This document shows, piece by piece, positions 21,099 through 30,001 of a stretch of DNA of 64,000 nt. A program made the position numbers and the translations under genes. The first letter of the stretch is position 1, and every line of letters begins with the position of its first letter. The notes below the pieces were generated by a model. The model did no database searches. It had not been told where the DNA came from and was given only the letters and a program-made list of their open reading frames with translations. The DNA comes from Marinobacter salsuginis (GTDB lineage Bacteria; Pseudomonadota; Gammaproteobacteria; Pseudomonadales; Oleiphilaceae): positions 124,001 to 188,000 of the forward strand of contig NZ_BGZH01000001.1 of assembly GCF_009617755.1 (NCBI RefSeq), written 5' to 3'.

Positions 21099-21971
21099 AT
21101 GGATTCAAACGCGCTTAAAGCCTTTCTGACAATCGTCGACCAGGGCTCCTTTTCAGAGGCTGCGGAAACGCTGCACCTGACACAGCCGGCCATATCCAAA
21201 CGCCTGGCTGCGCTGGAAAACCAGCTTGGCACCAGTCTTATCGACCGGAGCCACCGACAGATTCGGCTGACCGATGCTGGTAGCCGGCTGCTGCCGCATG
21301 CGCGTCGAATACTGGATGAAATCCACAATGCCCGGGTTGCGTTGTCGCCGGACTCCGGACAAGTGGAGGGTGAGCTTCAGATTATCGCAAGCCACCATAT
21401 CGGCCTGCACCATTTGCCGAACTGGCTCCGACGGTTCAAGCGGGAATACCCCCAGGTATCCATCAACCTGCAATTCATGGAATCCGACGCCGCCTATGAA
21501 CAAATGCGAAAACGCAACGCCGAGCTCGCGTTTGTGACACTCAGCGACAGCATGGAACCCAGTTTTCATGTTTTCGCCCAATGGCCAGACCAGATGGTAT
21601 TCGTGGCCGGTGCTGAGCATCCTCTGGCGTCACTAAAGCGCCCGGGACTGTCAAATCTCGCAGGCCACCCTGCACTTTTACCGGACACCAGCACCGCAAC
21701 ATACCGGGTGGTCAGCCGGCTTTTTCTGGAAGCGAATCTACACCTGAATCCGCAGATGCCAACCAACTACCTGGAAACCATCAAAATGATGACCAGCGTT
21801 GGCCTGGGCTGGAGTGTTCTTCCCCTGCGCATGGTTGATGACAGCCTGAGGGTGCTTGAGGTGGGCAAGCGAGTTTCGAGGGTGCTTGGTGGAATTGGTC
21901 TCTCCGGGCGGCAGCTCAGCAACGCTGCCCGGGCACTGCTGGAAATAGTTCAGGAAGAAGAGAATGCCTGA
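21099..21971 (+). CDS. LysR-family transcriptional regulator
   Basis: A 290-residue LysR regulator starting MDSNALKAFL; ATG 21099 is preferred over TTG 21078 because AGGA lies 8 nt upstream. The N-terminal winged helix-turn-helix spans about 5-64 (GSFSEAAETLHLTQPAISKRLAALE); the rest is the inducer-binding domain. It is divergent from leuC, as a LysR gene also is in Pseudomonas aeruginosa, so control of leuC is plausible but unproven. Its upstream region is mostly hairpin element copy 2, so its promoter must lie in or beyond that element. Its stop faces the MFS gene stop, 3 bp away. Confidence 0.92.
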   Translation: MDSNALKAFLTIVDQGSFSEAAETLHLTQPAISKRLAALENQLGTSLIDRSHRQIRLTDAGSRLLPHARRILDEIHNARVALSPDSGQVEGELQIIASHHIGLHHLPNWLRRFKREYPQVSINLQFMESDAAYEQMRKRNAELAFVTLSDSMEPSFHVFAQWPDQMVFVAGAEHPLASLKRPGLSNLAGHPALLPDTSTATYRVVSRLFLEANLHLNPQMPTNYLETIKMMTSVGLGWSVLPLRMVDDSLRVLEVGKRVSRVLGGIGLSGRQLSNAARALLEIVQEEENA

Positions 21972-21974
21972 ACT

Positions 21975-23138
21975 TCAACCCTCACCAGGCCCGGGTGGCG
22001 GCCGCAGGCCTCGCCAAGTGATCACGATTGCAATTGCCATGGCGGCAGCACCACCCCAAAAGGCCGCCGAGGTGCTGAAGCCATCCACCAGAAACCCCGA
22101 CAGCCAGGCACCCAGTGCGCCGCCAGCTCCAAACGTCAGGCCGCTGTAAAGGGCCTGCCCCTGGCCGTGATGATGCTTGCCGAAAAAGCCCTGGATGTAC
22201 TGAACCGAAATCGCATGCAATGCGCCATAAGACGCCGCATGCAGCAGCTGTGCGAACAGCAGCACGACAACAACATCGGTGACCTCGGCAATCAAGATCC
22301 AGCGGATCATGGTTAATGTCAGAGCGCCAACCGCAATCTGGCGCACCGTAAAAATGCGAGTTAACCGATGCATCACCAGAAACAGCGCAATCTCTGCAAA
22401 AACACCCAGAGACCACAACAGACCGATCGACAGTTTGCTGTATCCGTGCTGTTCCAGATGAATGCTGAAGAAGGTGTAATAAGCACCATGGGATACCTGC
22501 AGGAGGAAGTTCATCATAAAGAAGGTCACCACCGCCGGGTGCGTGACGATGGCTTTCAGGCTTCCTTTCGGTGCCGGCGGCTTTCGCTCGCCCCGCTCGG
22601 CAGGCACCAGGAAGGCTGACACCGCAATGCCCGCAAATACCGGCAGCAAAAGCCATGGCAGGTTCTGAATCGGCACCATTTCCAACAATCCGCCAACCAG
22701 CGCTACCGCTCCGATAAACCCCACCGAGCCCCAAAGCCGAACCCGCCCGTATTTCTCCTTCTGCTCGCCCAGGGTGCGCAGGGTGATCACCTCATACAGC
22801 GGCAGAATGGCATTCCAGAAAAACGTGAACGCCAGCATGACCAGCAGCAACCCATAGAACCCCGGTTCCATAAACACACCGGCGAAGAACAGCGAACCGG
22901 TAATAGCGCCAAACCGGACGAGACGAACCCGTTGTCCGGTTTTATCGCCTAACCAGCCCCAGACACTGGGGGCAATAATTTTGGTCAGCTGGATCGTCGC
23001 CATCAGGGTGGCGATCTGGAGATAGGAAAATCCCTGGCCTTCGAGGTAAAGGGACCAGTATGGCAGGAGCCCACCGAGGAGAGCGAAGAACCAGAAATAG
23101 AGGTTGGAAAGGCGCCAGTAGATAGAAATACCCCGCAA
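21975..23138 (-). CDS. MFS transporter, HcaT/PPP-like family
   Basis: A 387-residue, 12-helix major facilitator of the MFS_1-like group (3-phenylpropionate permease relatives); substrate unknown. It starts MRGISIYWRLSNLYFWFFALLGGLLPYW, which matches family N-termini, but the start codon is TTG at 23138 with no clear ribosome site. The left arm of hairpin element copy 3 ends 5 bp upstream, so the element has probably replaced or sequestered the native translation start region. GDKTGQRVRLV is the loop 2-3 motif. Convergent with the LysR gene. Confidence 0.88.
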   Translation of the reverse strand: MRGISIYWRLSNLYFWFFALLGGLLPYWSLYLEGQGFSYLQIATLMATIQLTKIIAPSVWGWLGDKTGQRVRLVRFGAITGSLFFAGVFMEPGFYGLLLVMLAFTFFWNAILPLYEVITLRTLGEQKEKYGRVRLWGSVGFIGAVALVGGLLEMVPIQNLPWLLLPVFAGIAVSAFLVPAERGERKPPAPKGSLKAIVTHPAVVTFFMMNFLLQVSHGAYYTFFSIHLEQHGYSKLSIGLLWSLGVFAEIALFLVMHRLTRIFTVRQIAVGALTLTMIRWILIAEVTDVVVVLLFAQLLHAASYGALHAISVQYIQGFFGKHHHGQGQALYSGLTFGAGGALGAWLSGFLVDGFSTSAAFWGGAAAMAIAIVITWRGLRPPPGPGEG

Positions 23139-23143
23139 GTCAG

Positions 23144-23258
23144 GCTGCTTTGTCGGGACTCACTGCCCAAAAATGTGGAGCGCCAAGGATGGCGCGACCA
23201 AGCCCTACAGGGAAGTATTCACGGGCGCTTTTTGGGCAGTGAGTCCCGACAAAGCAGC
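23144..23258 (+). repeat. Variable-arm hairpin element, copy 3
   Basis: Perfect 30-bp inverted arms (23144-23173 and 23229-23258; GCTGCTTTGTCGGGAC...) around a 55-nt core. Core hairpins: GCGCC-AAGGAU-GGCGC (23180-23195) and UAC-AGGGAA-GUA (23206-23217). The arm sequence is unrelated to copies 1 and 2 apart from a CAAAA end next to the core. It fills the gap between the aroC stop and the MFS start; its core reads antisense to both. Confidence 0.87.
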
Positions 23259-23281
23259 TTCACCAAGCCTGATAAACAGAT

Positions 23282-24376
23282 TCAGAGCTGACCAATCACC
23301 GGCGTAGAAACAGACACGTCGGCGTTCTGCCCACGGTGTCGCAGATAATGGTCCATCAACACAATGGCCATCATAGCCTCGGCGATGGGCGTTGCCCGAA
23401 TACCAACACAGGGATCATGCCGCCCGGTGGTGATCACTTCACAGGGATCGCCGTTCACATCAATACCCCGCCCCGGCAACCGCAGACTCGAAGTGGGCTT
23501 GAGCGCAATACTGGCCACAATGGGTTGGCCCGATGAAATGCCACCCAGCACACCACCCGCATTGTTCGAGAGGAAGCCTTCGGGCGTCATCTCATCCCGG
23601 TGCTCGGTGCCCTTTTGCTCAATACAATCAAATCCAGCGCCAATCTCCACGCCCTTCACAGCATTGATACTCATGAGTGCATGGGCCAGATCCGCATCCA
23701 GACGATCAAAGATCGGCTCGCCAAGCCCTGGCGGCACGCCCTCGGCAACCACGTTAATACGGGCACCGATGGAATCCCCCTCCTTGCGGAGTGCATCCAT
23801 GTAGGCTTCCATCTCGGCAACCTTGTCCGCATCCGGGCAGAAAAACGGGTTCTGATGAACCTGCTCCCAATCCAGTTTTTCGGCCTTGATAGGGCCCAAT
23901 TGAGACAGATAACCGCGAATCCGGATTCCCAGGCGTTGCTCCAGGAATTTCCTTGCAACCGCGCCGGCAGCCACACGCATGGCAGTCTCACGGGCGGAAG
24001 AACGACCACCACCGCGGTAATCCCGAACACCGTACTTGTGCATGTAGGTATAGTCGGCGTGAGCCGGTCGGAACTGTTCGGAGATCTTGGAATAATCCTT
24101 GGAACGCTGGTCGGTATTCTCGATCACCAGACCGATCGGAGTGCCTGTGGTCTTACCCTCAAAAACACCGGACAGGATTCTTACCTCATCGGCTTCCCGA
24201 CGCTGGGTGGTATGCCTGGAGGTGCCAGGCTTGCGGCGATCAAGATCCCGCTGCATATCTGCCTCAGAGAGCTCGAGCCCGGGAGGACAGCCATCAATAA
24301 TGCACCCCAATGCAGGCCCGTGGCTTTCGCCGAATGAGGTGACCGTAAACAGTTTTCCGAAAGAATTTCCCGACAT
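23282..24376 (-). CDS. aroC: Chorismate synthase
   Basis: Last step of the shikimate pathway: EPSP to chorismate with reduced FMN. The N-terminus [24 protein letters not shown] and the motifs [21 protein letters not shown] and ISSGQPI are diagnostic. Length is 364. It supplies chorismate for the trp genes and pabB in this window. It is followed by hairpin element copy 3 with no separate terminator visible. Confidence 0.98.
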   Translation of the reverse strand: MSGNSFGKLFTVTSFGESHGPALGCIIDGCPPGLELSEADMQRDLDRRKPGTSRHTTQRREADEVRILSGVFEGKTTGTPIGLVIENTDQRSKDYSKISEQFRPAHADYTYMHKYGVRDYRGGGRSSARETAMRVAAGAVARKFLEQRLGIRIRGYLSQLGPIKAEKLDWEQVHQNPFFCPDADKVAEMEAYMDALRKEGDSIGARINVVAEGVPPGLGEPIFDRLDADLAHALMSINAVKGVEIGAGFDCIEQKGTEHRDEMTPEGFLSNNAGGVLGGISSGQPIVASIALKPTSSLRLPGRGIDVNGDPCEVITTGRHDPCVGIRATPIAEAMMAIVLMDHYLRHRGQNADVSVSTPVIGQL

Positions 24377-24413
24377 AATTCAGTATCTTGTTCAGCTTTA
24401 TTGAGAATTCAGA

Positions 24414-25322
24414 TTAACTGGATGCCTGCCACTGACGCAGGTCCGGTTCGGTAATCAGAAAGACGCCATCACCGCCATTCTCGAACTCCAACCAGGTCAG
24501 CGGAAGATCAGGATAGGCCTCATCCATTGCCACCCAGCTGTTACCAACCTCAACAACAAGAAGTCCACCAGGGGTAAGATGGTCAGCCGCACCGGCAATA
24601 ATACGGTGGGCGATATCCAGCCCATCTTCGCCTGCGGCAAGGCCGAGTTCCGGCTCATGGCGGTATTCATCCGGCATGCCGGACAAATCTTCCGCATCAA
24701 CATAAGGCGGATTGCTTACGATGATATCGTAACGGCCCTTTATATTTTCAAAGACATCCGACTGTACGGTACGAACCCGTTCCCGGACTCCGTGCAGTTC
24801 AATATTCGATTCCGCTACCTCCAGCGCATCTGCGGAGATGTCCGAGAGGTCCACTTCCGCTTCGATGAAAACGGATGCAGCACCAATGCCAATACAGCCG
24901 CTTCCCGTACAGAGATCGAGGATCCGTTCAACCGGCTTATCCGCCAGCCAGGGCTGAAAGCCGTTTTCAATCAGTTCACCAATGGGCGAGCGCGGCACCA
25001 GTACCCTTTGGTCCACATGGAACGGCATGCCCATGAACCAGGCCTCTCCCAACAGGTAGGCCAATGGCACTCGTTCATTTACCCGGCGGTCGATCCTTTC
25101 CAGAATCAGCTCTCGCTCTTCACGGGTCAGGCGCGCATCCAGGAACAGCGTGTTGTTTTCCAGAGGAAGATACAGGCTACGCATGACCAGCTGAACCGCC
25201 TCATCCCAGACGTTATCCGTTCCGTGGCCGAAAAACAGGGGCGAAGCGGCAAACTTTGAGGAGGCGTAACGAAGGTAATCCCGAACGCTGTGAAGGTCGT
25301 CAATGGGGCTGGTCACAAACAT
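24414..25322 (-). CDS. prmB: Ribosomal protein L3 N5-glutamine methyltransferase
   Basis: SAM-dependent methyltransferase that modifies a glutamine of ribosomal protein L3. The HemK-type catalytic motif [10 protein letters not shown] is present with the SAM loop [14 protein letters not shown]. Length is 302. It lies directly upstream of aroC, the standard partner. PrmB is preferred to PrmC because of the long N-terminal domain and the aroC linkage. Its Shine-Dalgarno AGGA is inside a hairpin (listed next). Confidence 0.93.
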   Translation of the reverse strand: MFVTSPIDDLHSVRDYLRYASSKFAASPLFFGHGTDNVWDEAVQLVMRSLYLPLENNTLFLDARLTREERELILERIDRRVNERVPLAYLLGEAWFMGMPFHVDQRVLVPRSPIGELIENGFQPWLADKPVERILDLCTGSGCIGIGAASVFIEAEVDLSDISADALEVAESNIELHGVRERVRTVQSDVFENIKGRYDIIVSNPPYVDAEDLSGMPDEYRHEPELGLAAGEDGLDIAHRIIAGAADHLTPGGLLVVEVGNSWVAMDEAYPDLPLTWLEFENGGDGVFLITEPDLRQWQASS

Positions 25323-25323
25323 A

Positions 25324-25355
25324 AATCCTGTGCGAGAGCGTGTCAGCGCAGGATT
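25324..25355 (-). promoter_or_regulatory. Hairpin covering the prmB ribosome-binding site
   Basis: On the minus strand AATCCTG (25355-25349) pairs with CAGGATT (25330-25324), extended by two more pairs, 14-nt loop. The AGGA in the second strand is the only plausible Shine-Dalgarno and lies 3-4 nt before ATG 25322. The stem would hide it, so prmB translation may depend on unfolding. Confidence 0.45.
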
Positions 25356-25411
25356 ATACGCTGTTTATCCGCCCAACTGCAGCCCACGCGCAACGGCTGT
25401 CGCCAATTGCC

Positions 25412-26632
25412 TCAGATCGCCAAAGGGCCGGAGCTGTTACGGCTTTCCTCGTACCGATCCAGGGCAGCTGCCATTCGCTCCCTGCCCAGTTGAATCAACT
25501 CCGGCGCTTTGTGGTAATCGTAGCTCCGACAGGCATTCTTGGGGATATTAACCAGCAAATCGGGTGGGTATCCGGCAATTTTGTACTGCACCAACGCGCT
25601 CTGCATCGTCTCGATGGTGAGGTTCATCACGTCGAATTTCCCAATGCCAAGCTTGTCCCAATCGATGGTTTCGTGTTCTTCCTGACTCTTCTTGTCAGTT
25701 GGTTTCTTGTCGTGCTGCTTCTGATGTTCCTTCTTATGCACCGCTCGGCTGATTTTCTCTTCAGGGCTGTCGCCGTTGTCCGGCTTTCGGGCCGTCAGGG
25801 ATTTCAGGGTGTCCCAGTCGAACCAACGCGACGCTTTCTCGCGGATCGTATCCACCCACTCGTCCATGTCCGTGTGATCATCCCCCGCGGGCGCGAATGC
25901 GGCGTCCGGAATTCGCCGTCTACGGTCATCCTCACCGCTGAGGTTAACCGCCACGATCATATCGGCGTGGGACGATATGGTTGGGATGATCGGCAGCGGA
26001 TTGAGCAAGGCCCCGTCAACAAGAACCCGGCCGTTGAGAACCAGCGGCGTGACAACGCTTGGAATAGCCACTGAGGCGCGAATGGCCTGATCCAACGGGC
26101 CTTCCTGGAACCAGATTTCCTTGTGGGCAAGCAGATCGGTGGCAACAGCGGTAAAAGCGATAGGCAGGTTCTCGATCCGGGTGTCGCCCAGCATTTCCCT
26201 GACCACCGAAAAGATCTTCTCTCCGCGAATAGCGCCAACAGAATTGAAAGTAACGTCCAGCAGTTTCAGGACATCAAACTGGCCCAATCCCGTGACCCAG
26301 TCCTTGTAATCCTGCATCTTGCCGGCCCCGAACATGCCGCCTATCAATGCGCCCATGGAGCAGCCAGAGATGGCAACAATGTCGTAGCCACGCTCTACCA
26401 GAATTTCTATGGCACCGATATGGGCATACCCACGGGCGCCGCCACTTCCCAGCGTCAGGGCGACGGTCTTGCGAGGCTTGTTTCGGTTATCCCCTTTTTC
26501 AGGATTGGCCGGTGCATGCGTGGAGGAAACATCCGAACTTTTGAGGACCTTGGAGACATTGTCCTGAGGATCGTGCTCTGGGGGCTTGTCCTTCTGCTCT
26601 TTGTCGTCGTCCTTTGTTGGGCCCATGACCAT
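25412..26632 (-). CDS. Patatin-like phospholipase, RssA/NTE family
   Basis: A 406-residue cytoplasmic patatin. The oxyanion loop GSGGARGYAHIG, nucleophile elbow GCSMG (residues about 88-92) and catalytic dyad Asp in VDGALLNP are all present, so hydrolysis of a lipid ester is expected; the substrate is unknown. The first ~55 residues are charged and low-complexity. A Lys/Glu/His-rich insert near 290-335 splits the C-terminal part. ATG 26632 overlaps the upstream stop as TAATG, so it is coupled to the DUF4892 gene. Confidence 0.9.
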   Translation of the reverse strand: MVMGPTKDDDKEQKDKPPEHDPQDNVSKVLKSSDVSSTHAPANPEKGDNRNKPRKTVALTLGSGGARGYAHIGAIEILVERGYDIVAISGCSMGALIGGMFGAGKMQDYKDWVTGLGQFDVLKLLDVTFNSVGAIRGEKIFSVVREMLGDTRIENLPIAFTAVATDLLAHKEIWFQEGPLDQAIRASVAIPSVVTPLVLNGRVLVDGALLNPLPIIPTISSHADMIVAVNLSGEDDRRRRIPDAAFAPAGDDHTDMDEWVDTIREKASRWFDWDTLKSLTARKPDNGDSPEEKISRAVHKKEHQKQHDKKPTDKKSQEEHETIDWDKLGIGKFDVMNLTIETMQSALVQYKIAGYPPDLLVNIPKNACRSYDYHKAPELIQLGRERMAAALDRYEESRNSSGPLAI

Positions 26633-27546
26633 TACCTCGTAATCACTATCACTTCTACCCGATCGCCCTGCCTGTCCGGATTACTGAAAACGCCTGCCGG
26701 TCCAACCACGATGATCTCCTGCTGGTCACGCGAAACACCTGTCTTCGACAGCACCTCCGCAAGCGACTCGGTGGCCAGACGGGCACGCTCCATAGACTCA
26801 GCGAACGATTCATCGGTTTCCAGTACAGAATAGCCCACCAGGACAACCACCGTCCCCTCTTCACGGGCCAGGTCGGTCACCCGTCTGCGGTCCGTTGCCT
26901 GCCAGTCAAAACGATAGGTCATACCACCTTGCCAGGGCACAATGATCGGCCCCTCAACACGACTGGTCCCGCTGCCAAACCCCGGAATGGTAGCTCCGGA
27001 TTCCACCTTCAGGTGCTCGACCCAGACATATTCCCGCAGGTTGCCCCGGGTAACCGTATAAACCAGGGTCAGCCAGCGAGCGCCATCCTCCGCAACGGTG
27101 CCGGCAACCAGATAATCCTGCGTTGCATCACGCCCATAGAGAACGGCCTGGTTGAAAATCTGGTTTGCCCAGACGTTGCTTCGCCCACACCGGATGCTGG
27201 AACACTCGAAAAGAATCTGGGCATTCCTCTGCCGCAACAGGCCCAGATAATGGTCCCGCGCCTCTTCCCGACTGGAGTCCCGGGCAATCCGATACAGGCG
27301 CCCTTCGCCAGTCACAGGTAGCCGAGCCAGGGATTCGGAGCGAATTTCGTTATTGATCTCTCTTACAGGGCTGAACAAGACCAGATGCCCCGAGGATTGA
27401 ATCCGGACGGTGCCCTCAAGCGTCGAGTGCGGATACGCCTCGGGCATATCTTCTGGCGCAGCCTGTGAGACAGTCGAAAACGCCAAGAAACCGAGAGTTA
27501 GAACAAGAAAACGTTTGAACAGTAATTTCAGCAAGCGATTACTCAT
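26632..27546 (-). CDS. DUF4892 protein with OmpA-like C-terminus
   Basis: A secreted 304-residue protein with a signal peptide (about 1-29, ...AFSTVSQA-AP). The middle carries the DUF4892 pattern (YPHSTLEGTVRIQSSGHLVLFSPVREI). The last ~110 residues look OmpA-like, with VLVGYSVLETDESFAESMERARLATESLAEVL and a final VEVIVI strand, so peptidoglycan contact is plausible. Overlaps the hydrolase upstream by 8 nt and the patatin downstream by 1 nt, a tight operon. Function unknown. Confidence 0.85.
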   Translation of the reverse strand: MSNRLLKLLFKRFLVLTLGFLAFSTVSQAAPEDMPEAYPHSTLEGTVRIQSSGHLVLFSPVREINNEIRSESLARLPVTGEGRLYRIARDSSREEARDHYLGLLRQRNAQILFECSSIRCGRSNVWANQIFNQAVLYGRDATQDYLVAGTVAEDGARWLTLVYTVTRGNLREYVWVEHLKVESGATIPGFGSGTSRVEGPIIVPWQGGMTYRFDWQATDRRRVTDLAREEGTVVVLVGYSVLETDESFAESMERARLATESLAEVLSKTGVSRDQQEIIVVGPAGVFSNPDRQGDRVEVIVITR

Positions 27547-28489
27547 TTTCCAGGAATTGTCTGATGGCTGTTACTACCGGACCGGTCTCGCCATCAAGAT
27601 GGCAGTGGTGACCCCCGGGTACTTTCGCAATCTGGAGGTGCGCAATGGCTTCCGCACGTTTGTCCAGGTCCTTTCTGTACGACAAAAGACCCTGATCGGC
27701 TCTGACGAAAAGCACCCGGGTGTCTATCGCTGCCAGCGAGGCCAATACCTGATCTTCGGTCATCATCAGCGGCGAGGGATGTCGCAGCCGGGGATCGGTC
27801 TGCCAGACGTAACCATCCCCCTGGGGTTTCATGTTACGTGGAATCAGGGTCAGCGCAGCTTCGGGGCTGAGCGGACTCAATCCGCCCTCGCGGGCTTTGG
27901 CTGCAGTGGCGATATCCGGGTATACAACCTGCTTTCCCGAGCCTGCAATGCGTTTTTTGATGGCCTTGCGCAGCTGGGGAATGGTCTCTTTGACCGGCCG
28001 ACTGAGGGCACCCAGGCTATCGATCATCACCAGATTCTGAACCCGTTCCGGGAACGCTGCCGCGTACAGGGCGCCAACAATTCCACCAAGGGAATGACCA
28101 ATAATGTTGATCCTGCCATGCGGGGTTTCCTGGAAATAGCGCTCAACCAGTTCAGCCAGATCGGCAACATAATCCATCAAGAGATAACTCTGGCCTTCCG
28201 GGCGGTGTCCGGAATGGCCATGCCCGGCGAAGTCCAGGGCGTAAACCGGCCCAAGGGATGTCAGTTCCGGTGCCAGCTTTACAAAGGTAAGACTGTTGTC
28301 AAGCCAGCCATGCAGCATGAGGATAGGAGTATTGTCATGACTCTCTGGCTCGGAGGGCCAACTGAGACCGGCCAGGGTGATGTGCCGGAGTTTCCAGGCA
28401 GACTCACGGAACGCCGGAGTAGTTCCCTGAGTGTCGCTAGGCTCTGGCTGGCTGCCGGAAGCCTCCGTGGGAATCACCATATCGTTCAT
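27539..28489 (-). CDS. Alpha/beta hydrolase
   Basis: A 316-residue alpha/beta-fold hydrolase without a signal peptide. LHGWLDN (about 59-65) is the oxyanion region, the nucleophile is S133 in GHSLGG and the catalytic His is in VPGGHHCHLDG near the C-terminus. An FAGHGHSGHRP loop follows strand 4. It resembles the serine-hydrolase-like family of Pseudomonas holB-pilZ neighbourhoods. Substrate not predictable. Confidence 0.88.
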   Translation of the reverse strand: MNDMVIPTEASGSQPEPSDTQGTTPAFRESAWKLRHITLAGLSWPSEPESHDNTPILMLHGWLDNSLTFVKLAPELTSLGPVYALDFAGHGHSGHRPEGQSYLLMDYVADLAELVERYFQETPHGRINIIGHSLGGIVGALYAAAFPERVQNLVMIDSLGALSRPVKETIPQLRKAIKKRIAGSGKQVVYPDIATAAKAREGGLSPLSPEAALTLIPRNMKPQGDGYVWQTDPRLRHPSPLMMTEDQVLASLAAIDTRVLFVRADQGLLSYRKDLDKRAEAIAHLQIAKVPGGHHCHLDGETGPVVTAIRQFLENE

Positions 28490-28502
28490 CCGACTCCCGC
28501 CT

Positions 28503-28853
28503 TCACATTGTGTGGGTTGGGCGATCGGAACTCAGCGAGCCTGCCAGATAGGATTCAATCTTGGTCCGGGCCGTTTCATCGTCGCCATTGAACTGGACAC
28601 CGATGCCCGCCGCGCGGTTACCCTGAGCCCCCTTGGGCGTTATCCATATGACCTTGCCGGCAACCGGGATCTTTTCAGGCTCGTCCATCAGGTTAAGAAG
28701 CAGAAACACCTCGTCGCCCAGTTGATACTGCTTCTGGGTCGGGATAAACAGACCACCCTGGCGGATATAAGGCATGTATGCGGCATAGAGCACTGCCTTG
28801 TCCTTGATTGTCAGGGTAAGTATGCCACTGCGCGCGCCAAATCCTGGCCCCAT
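28503..28853 (-). CDS. pilZ: PilZ-domain protein
   Basis: A small 116-residue PilZ-fold protein of the type IV pilus kind, next to holB as in Pseudomonas, where PilZ is needed for pilus assembly. Such PilZ proteins lack the RxxxR c-di-GMP motif; here I see no RxxxR at the N-terminus, so nucleotide binding is doubtful. Start: ATG 28853 (MGPGFGARSG), 6 nt after AAAGGTG; GTG 28862 is the other option. GKVIWITPKGAQGNRAAGIGVQF is the core strand region. Confidence 0.87.
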   Translation of the reverse strand: MGPGFGARSGILTLTIKDKAVLYAAYMPYIRQGGLFIPTQKQYQLGDEVFLLLNLMDEPEKIPVAGKVIWITPKGAQGNRAAGIGVQFNGDDETARTKIESYLAGSLSSDRPTHTM

Positions 28854-28969
28854 AACTGACACCTTTCTCTAAGATCGTATTGAACGTTTTCGGGATCTGA
28901 AAATCCCTTTCATTCCGGAATCATAGCAGCAGTTGCCCCCAAAGGCGCAATCTTGCAGGCAATGATCAC

Positions 28970-30001
28970 CTATGCCGCAGGGCGTTTGACTGGCATCAGC
29001 TTTTGCCAGGCGATCAGAAGCCGACTTGCTTCCAGCTCCGGGCTGGCGTTGTACACACCTGCTGCCCTGGAATCCTTTACCATATCGAGCAATTCATGGG
29101 CCCGCCAGGCAGGTGTGGTTCTGGCAAGGAAGCCGAGCATATCAGCGGCTTCGGTATCCTGGGCACTTCCGCCGGCTATCAGGCGGGCCAGGTCGGCGGC
29201 CCAGGTCTCAAACAACCACAGGGTATCCTCCAGCCCCATCGACTTGAATGCCTTGGCAGCCTCGCCCACCGGAATTCTGGATTTCATGAACTCCTTGAAG
29301 CGCTCCAGAGCCGTATCGCGAAGGCCAATAAAATCACCGGTAGCATAGTCGAGGGCCAGCCTCGGCGCGTTCCCGGCGAGCATCAGGGCTTTTGCCAGCA
29401 CCTCAGCAGAGGGCTGGTCGTCTTCTGGCAGATCCCGCACGCGGCTGGCGAGCCATTGATTAGCTTCCTTGTTGCCCGGCACAGGAACAGTCAACGTCTG
29501 GCAACGGGAACGTATGGTAGGCAGGACAGGACGCCCGCTCTCCTGCAACAGGATCAGAGTGACATCGGGCAGCGGTTCTTCAAGGGTCTTGAGCAACGCA
29601 TTCGCCGCGTTGATATTCAATTGGTCCGCCCGATCGATGATCGCCACCTTGTGATGGGCCACCTGCGGAGAGGCCACTGCAAAAGACGAAAGCGCCCTCA
29701 CCTGATCAACCTTCACCATTCGGGATTTTTCCGGCGCATAAACCCGGATATCAGGGTGGCTGGCAGCCGCCAGGAGTTCACATTGCTTACAGTGCCCACA
29801 GGCAACCGGCTTACCCGCATCACTGTTCACAGGCTTTTCACACAACAACAGTCCGCCAACAGCCTCGGCCCAGGCCCGCTTGCCGATTCCCCGCTCCCCC
29901 ACAAGGATCAGGGCGTGCGGGAGTCGATCTTCCGCTACCCGGCTTTGCACGGTTTGCCAGGCGCGGGTGAGCCACGGCATATCTTGGGCAATGTCAGTCA
30001 C
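28970..30001 (-). CDS. holB: DNA polymerase III subunit delta'
   Basis: Clamp-loader subunit. The 343-residue AAA+ protein has a degenerate P-loop GERGIGKRAWA (about 32-42), the zinc cysteines in CGHCKQC, NALLKTLEEP and the SRCQTL sensor motif. It overlaps the TgpA gene by 8 nt and is followed by pilZ. The usual upstream partners tmk, mltG and pabC are missing here and replaced by tgpA and DUF58. Confidence 0.95.
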   Translation of the reverse strand: MTDIAQDMPWLTRAWQTVQSRVAEDRLPHALILVGERGIGKRAWAEAVGGLLLCEKPVNSDAGKPVACGHCKQCELLAAASHPDIRVYAPEKSRMVKVDQVRALSSFAVASPQVAHHKVAIIDRADQLNINAANALLKTLEEPLPDVTLILLQESGRPVLPTIRSRCQTLTVPVPGNKEANQWLASRVRDLPEDDQPSAEVLAKALMLAGNAPRLALDYATGDFIGLRDTALERFKEFMKSRIPVGEAAKAFKSMGLEDTLWLFETWAADLARLIAGGSAQDTEAADMLGFLARTTPAWRAHELLDMVKDSRAAGVYNASPELEASRLLIAWQKLMPVKRPAA

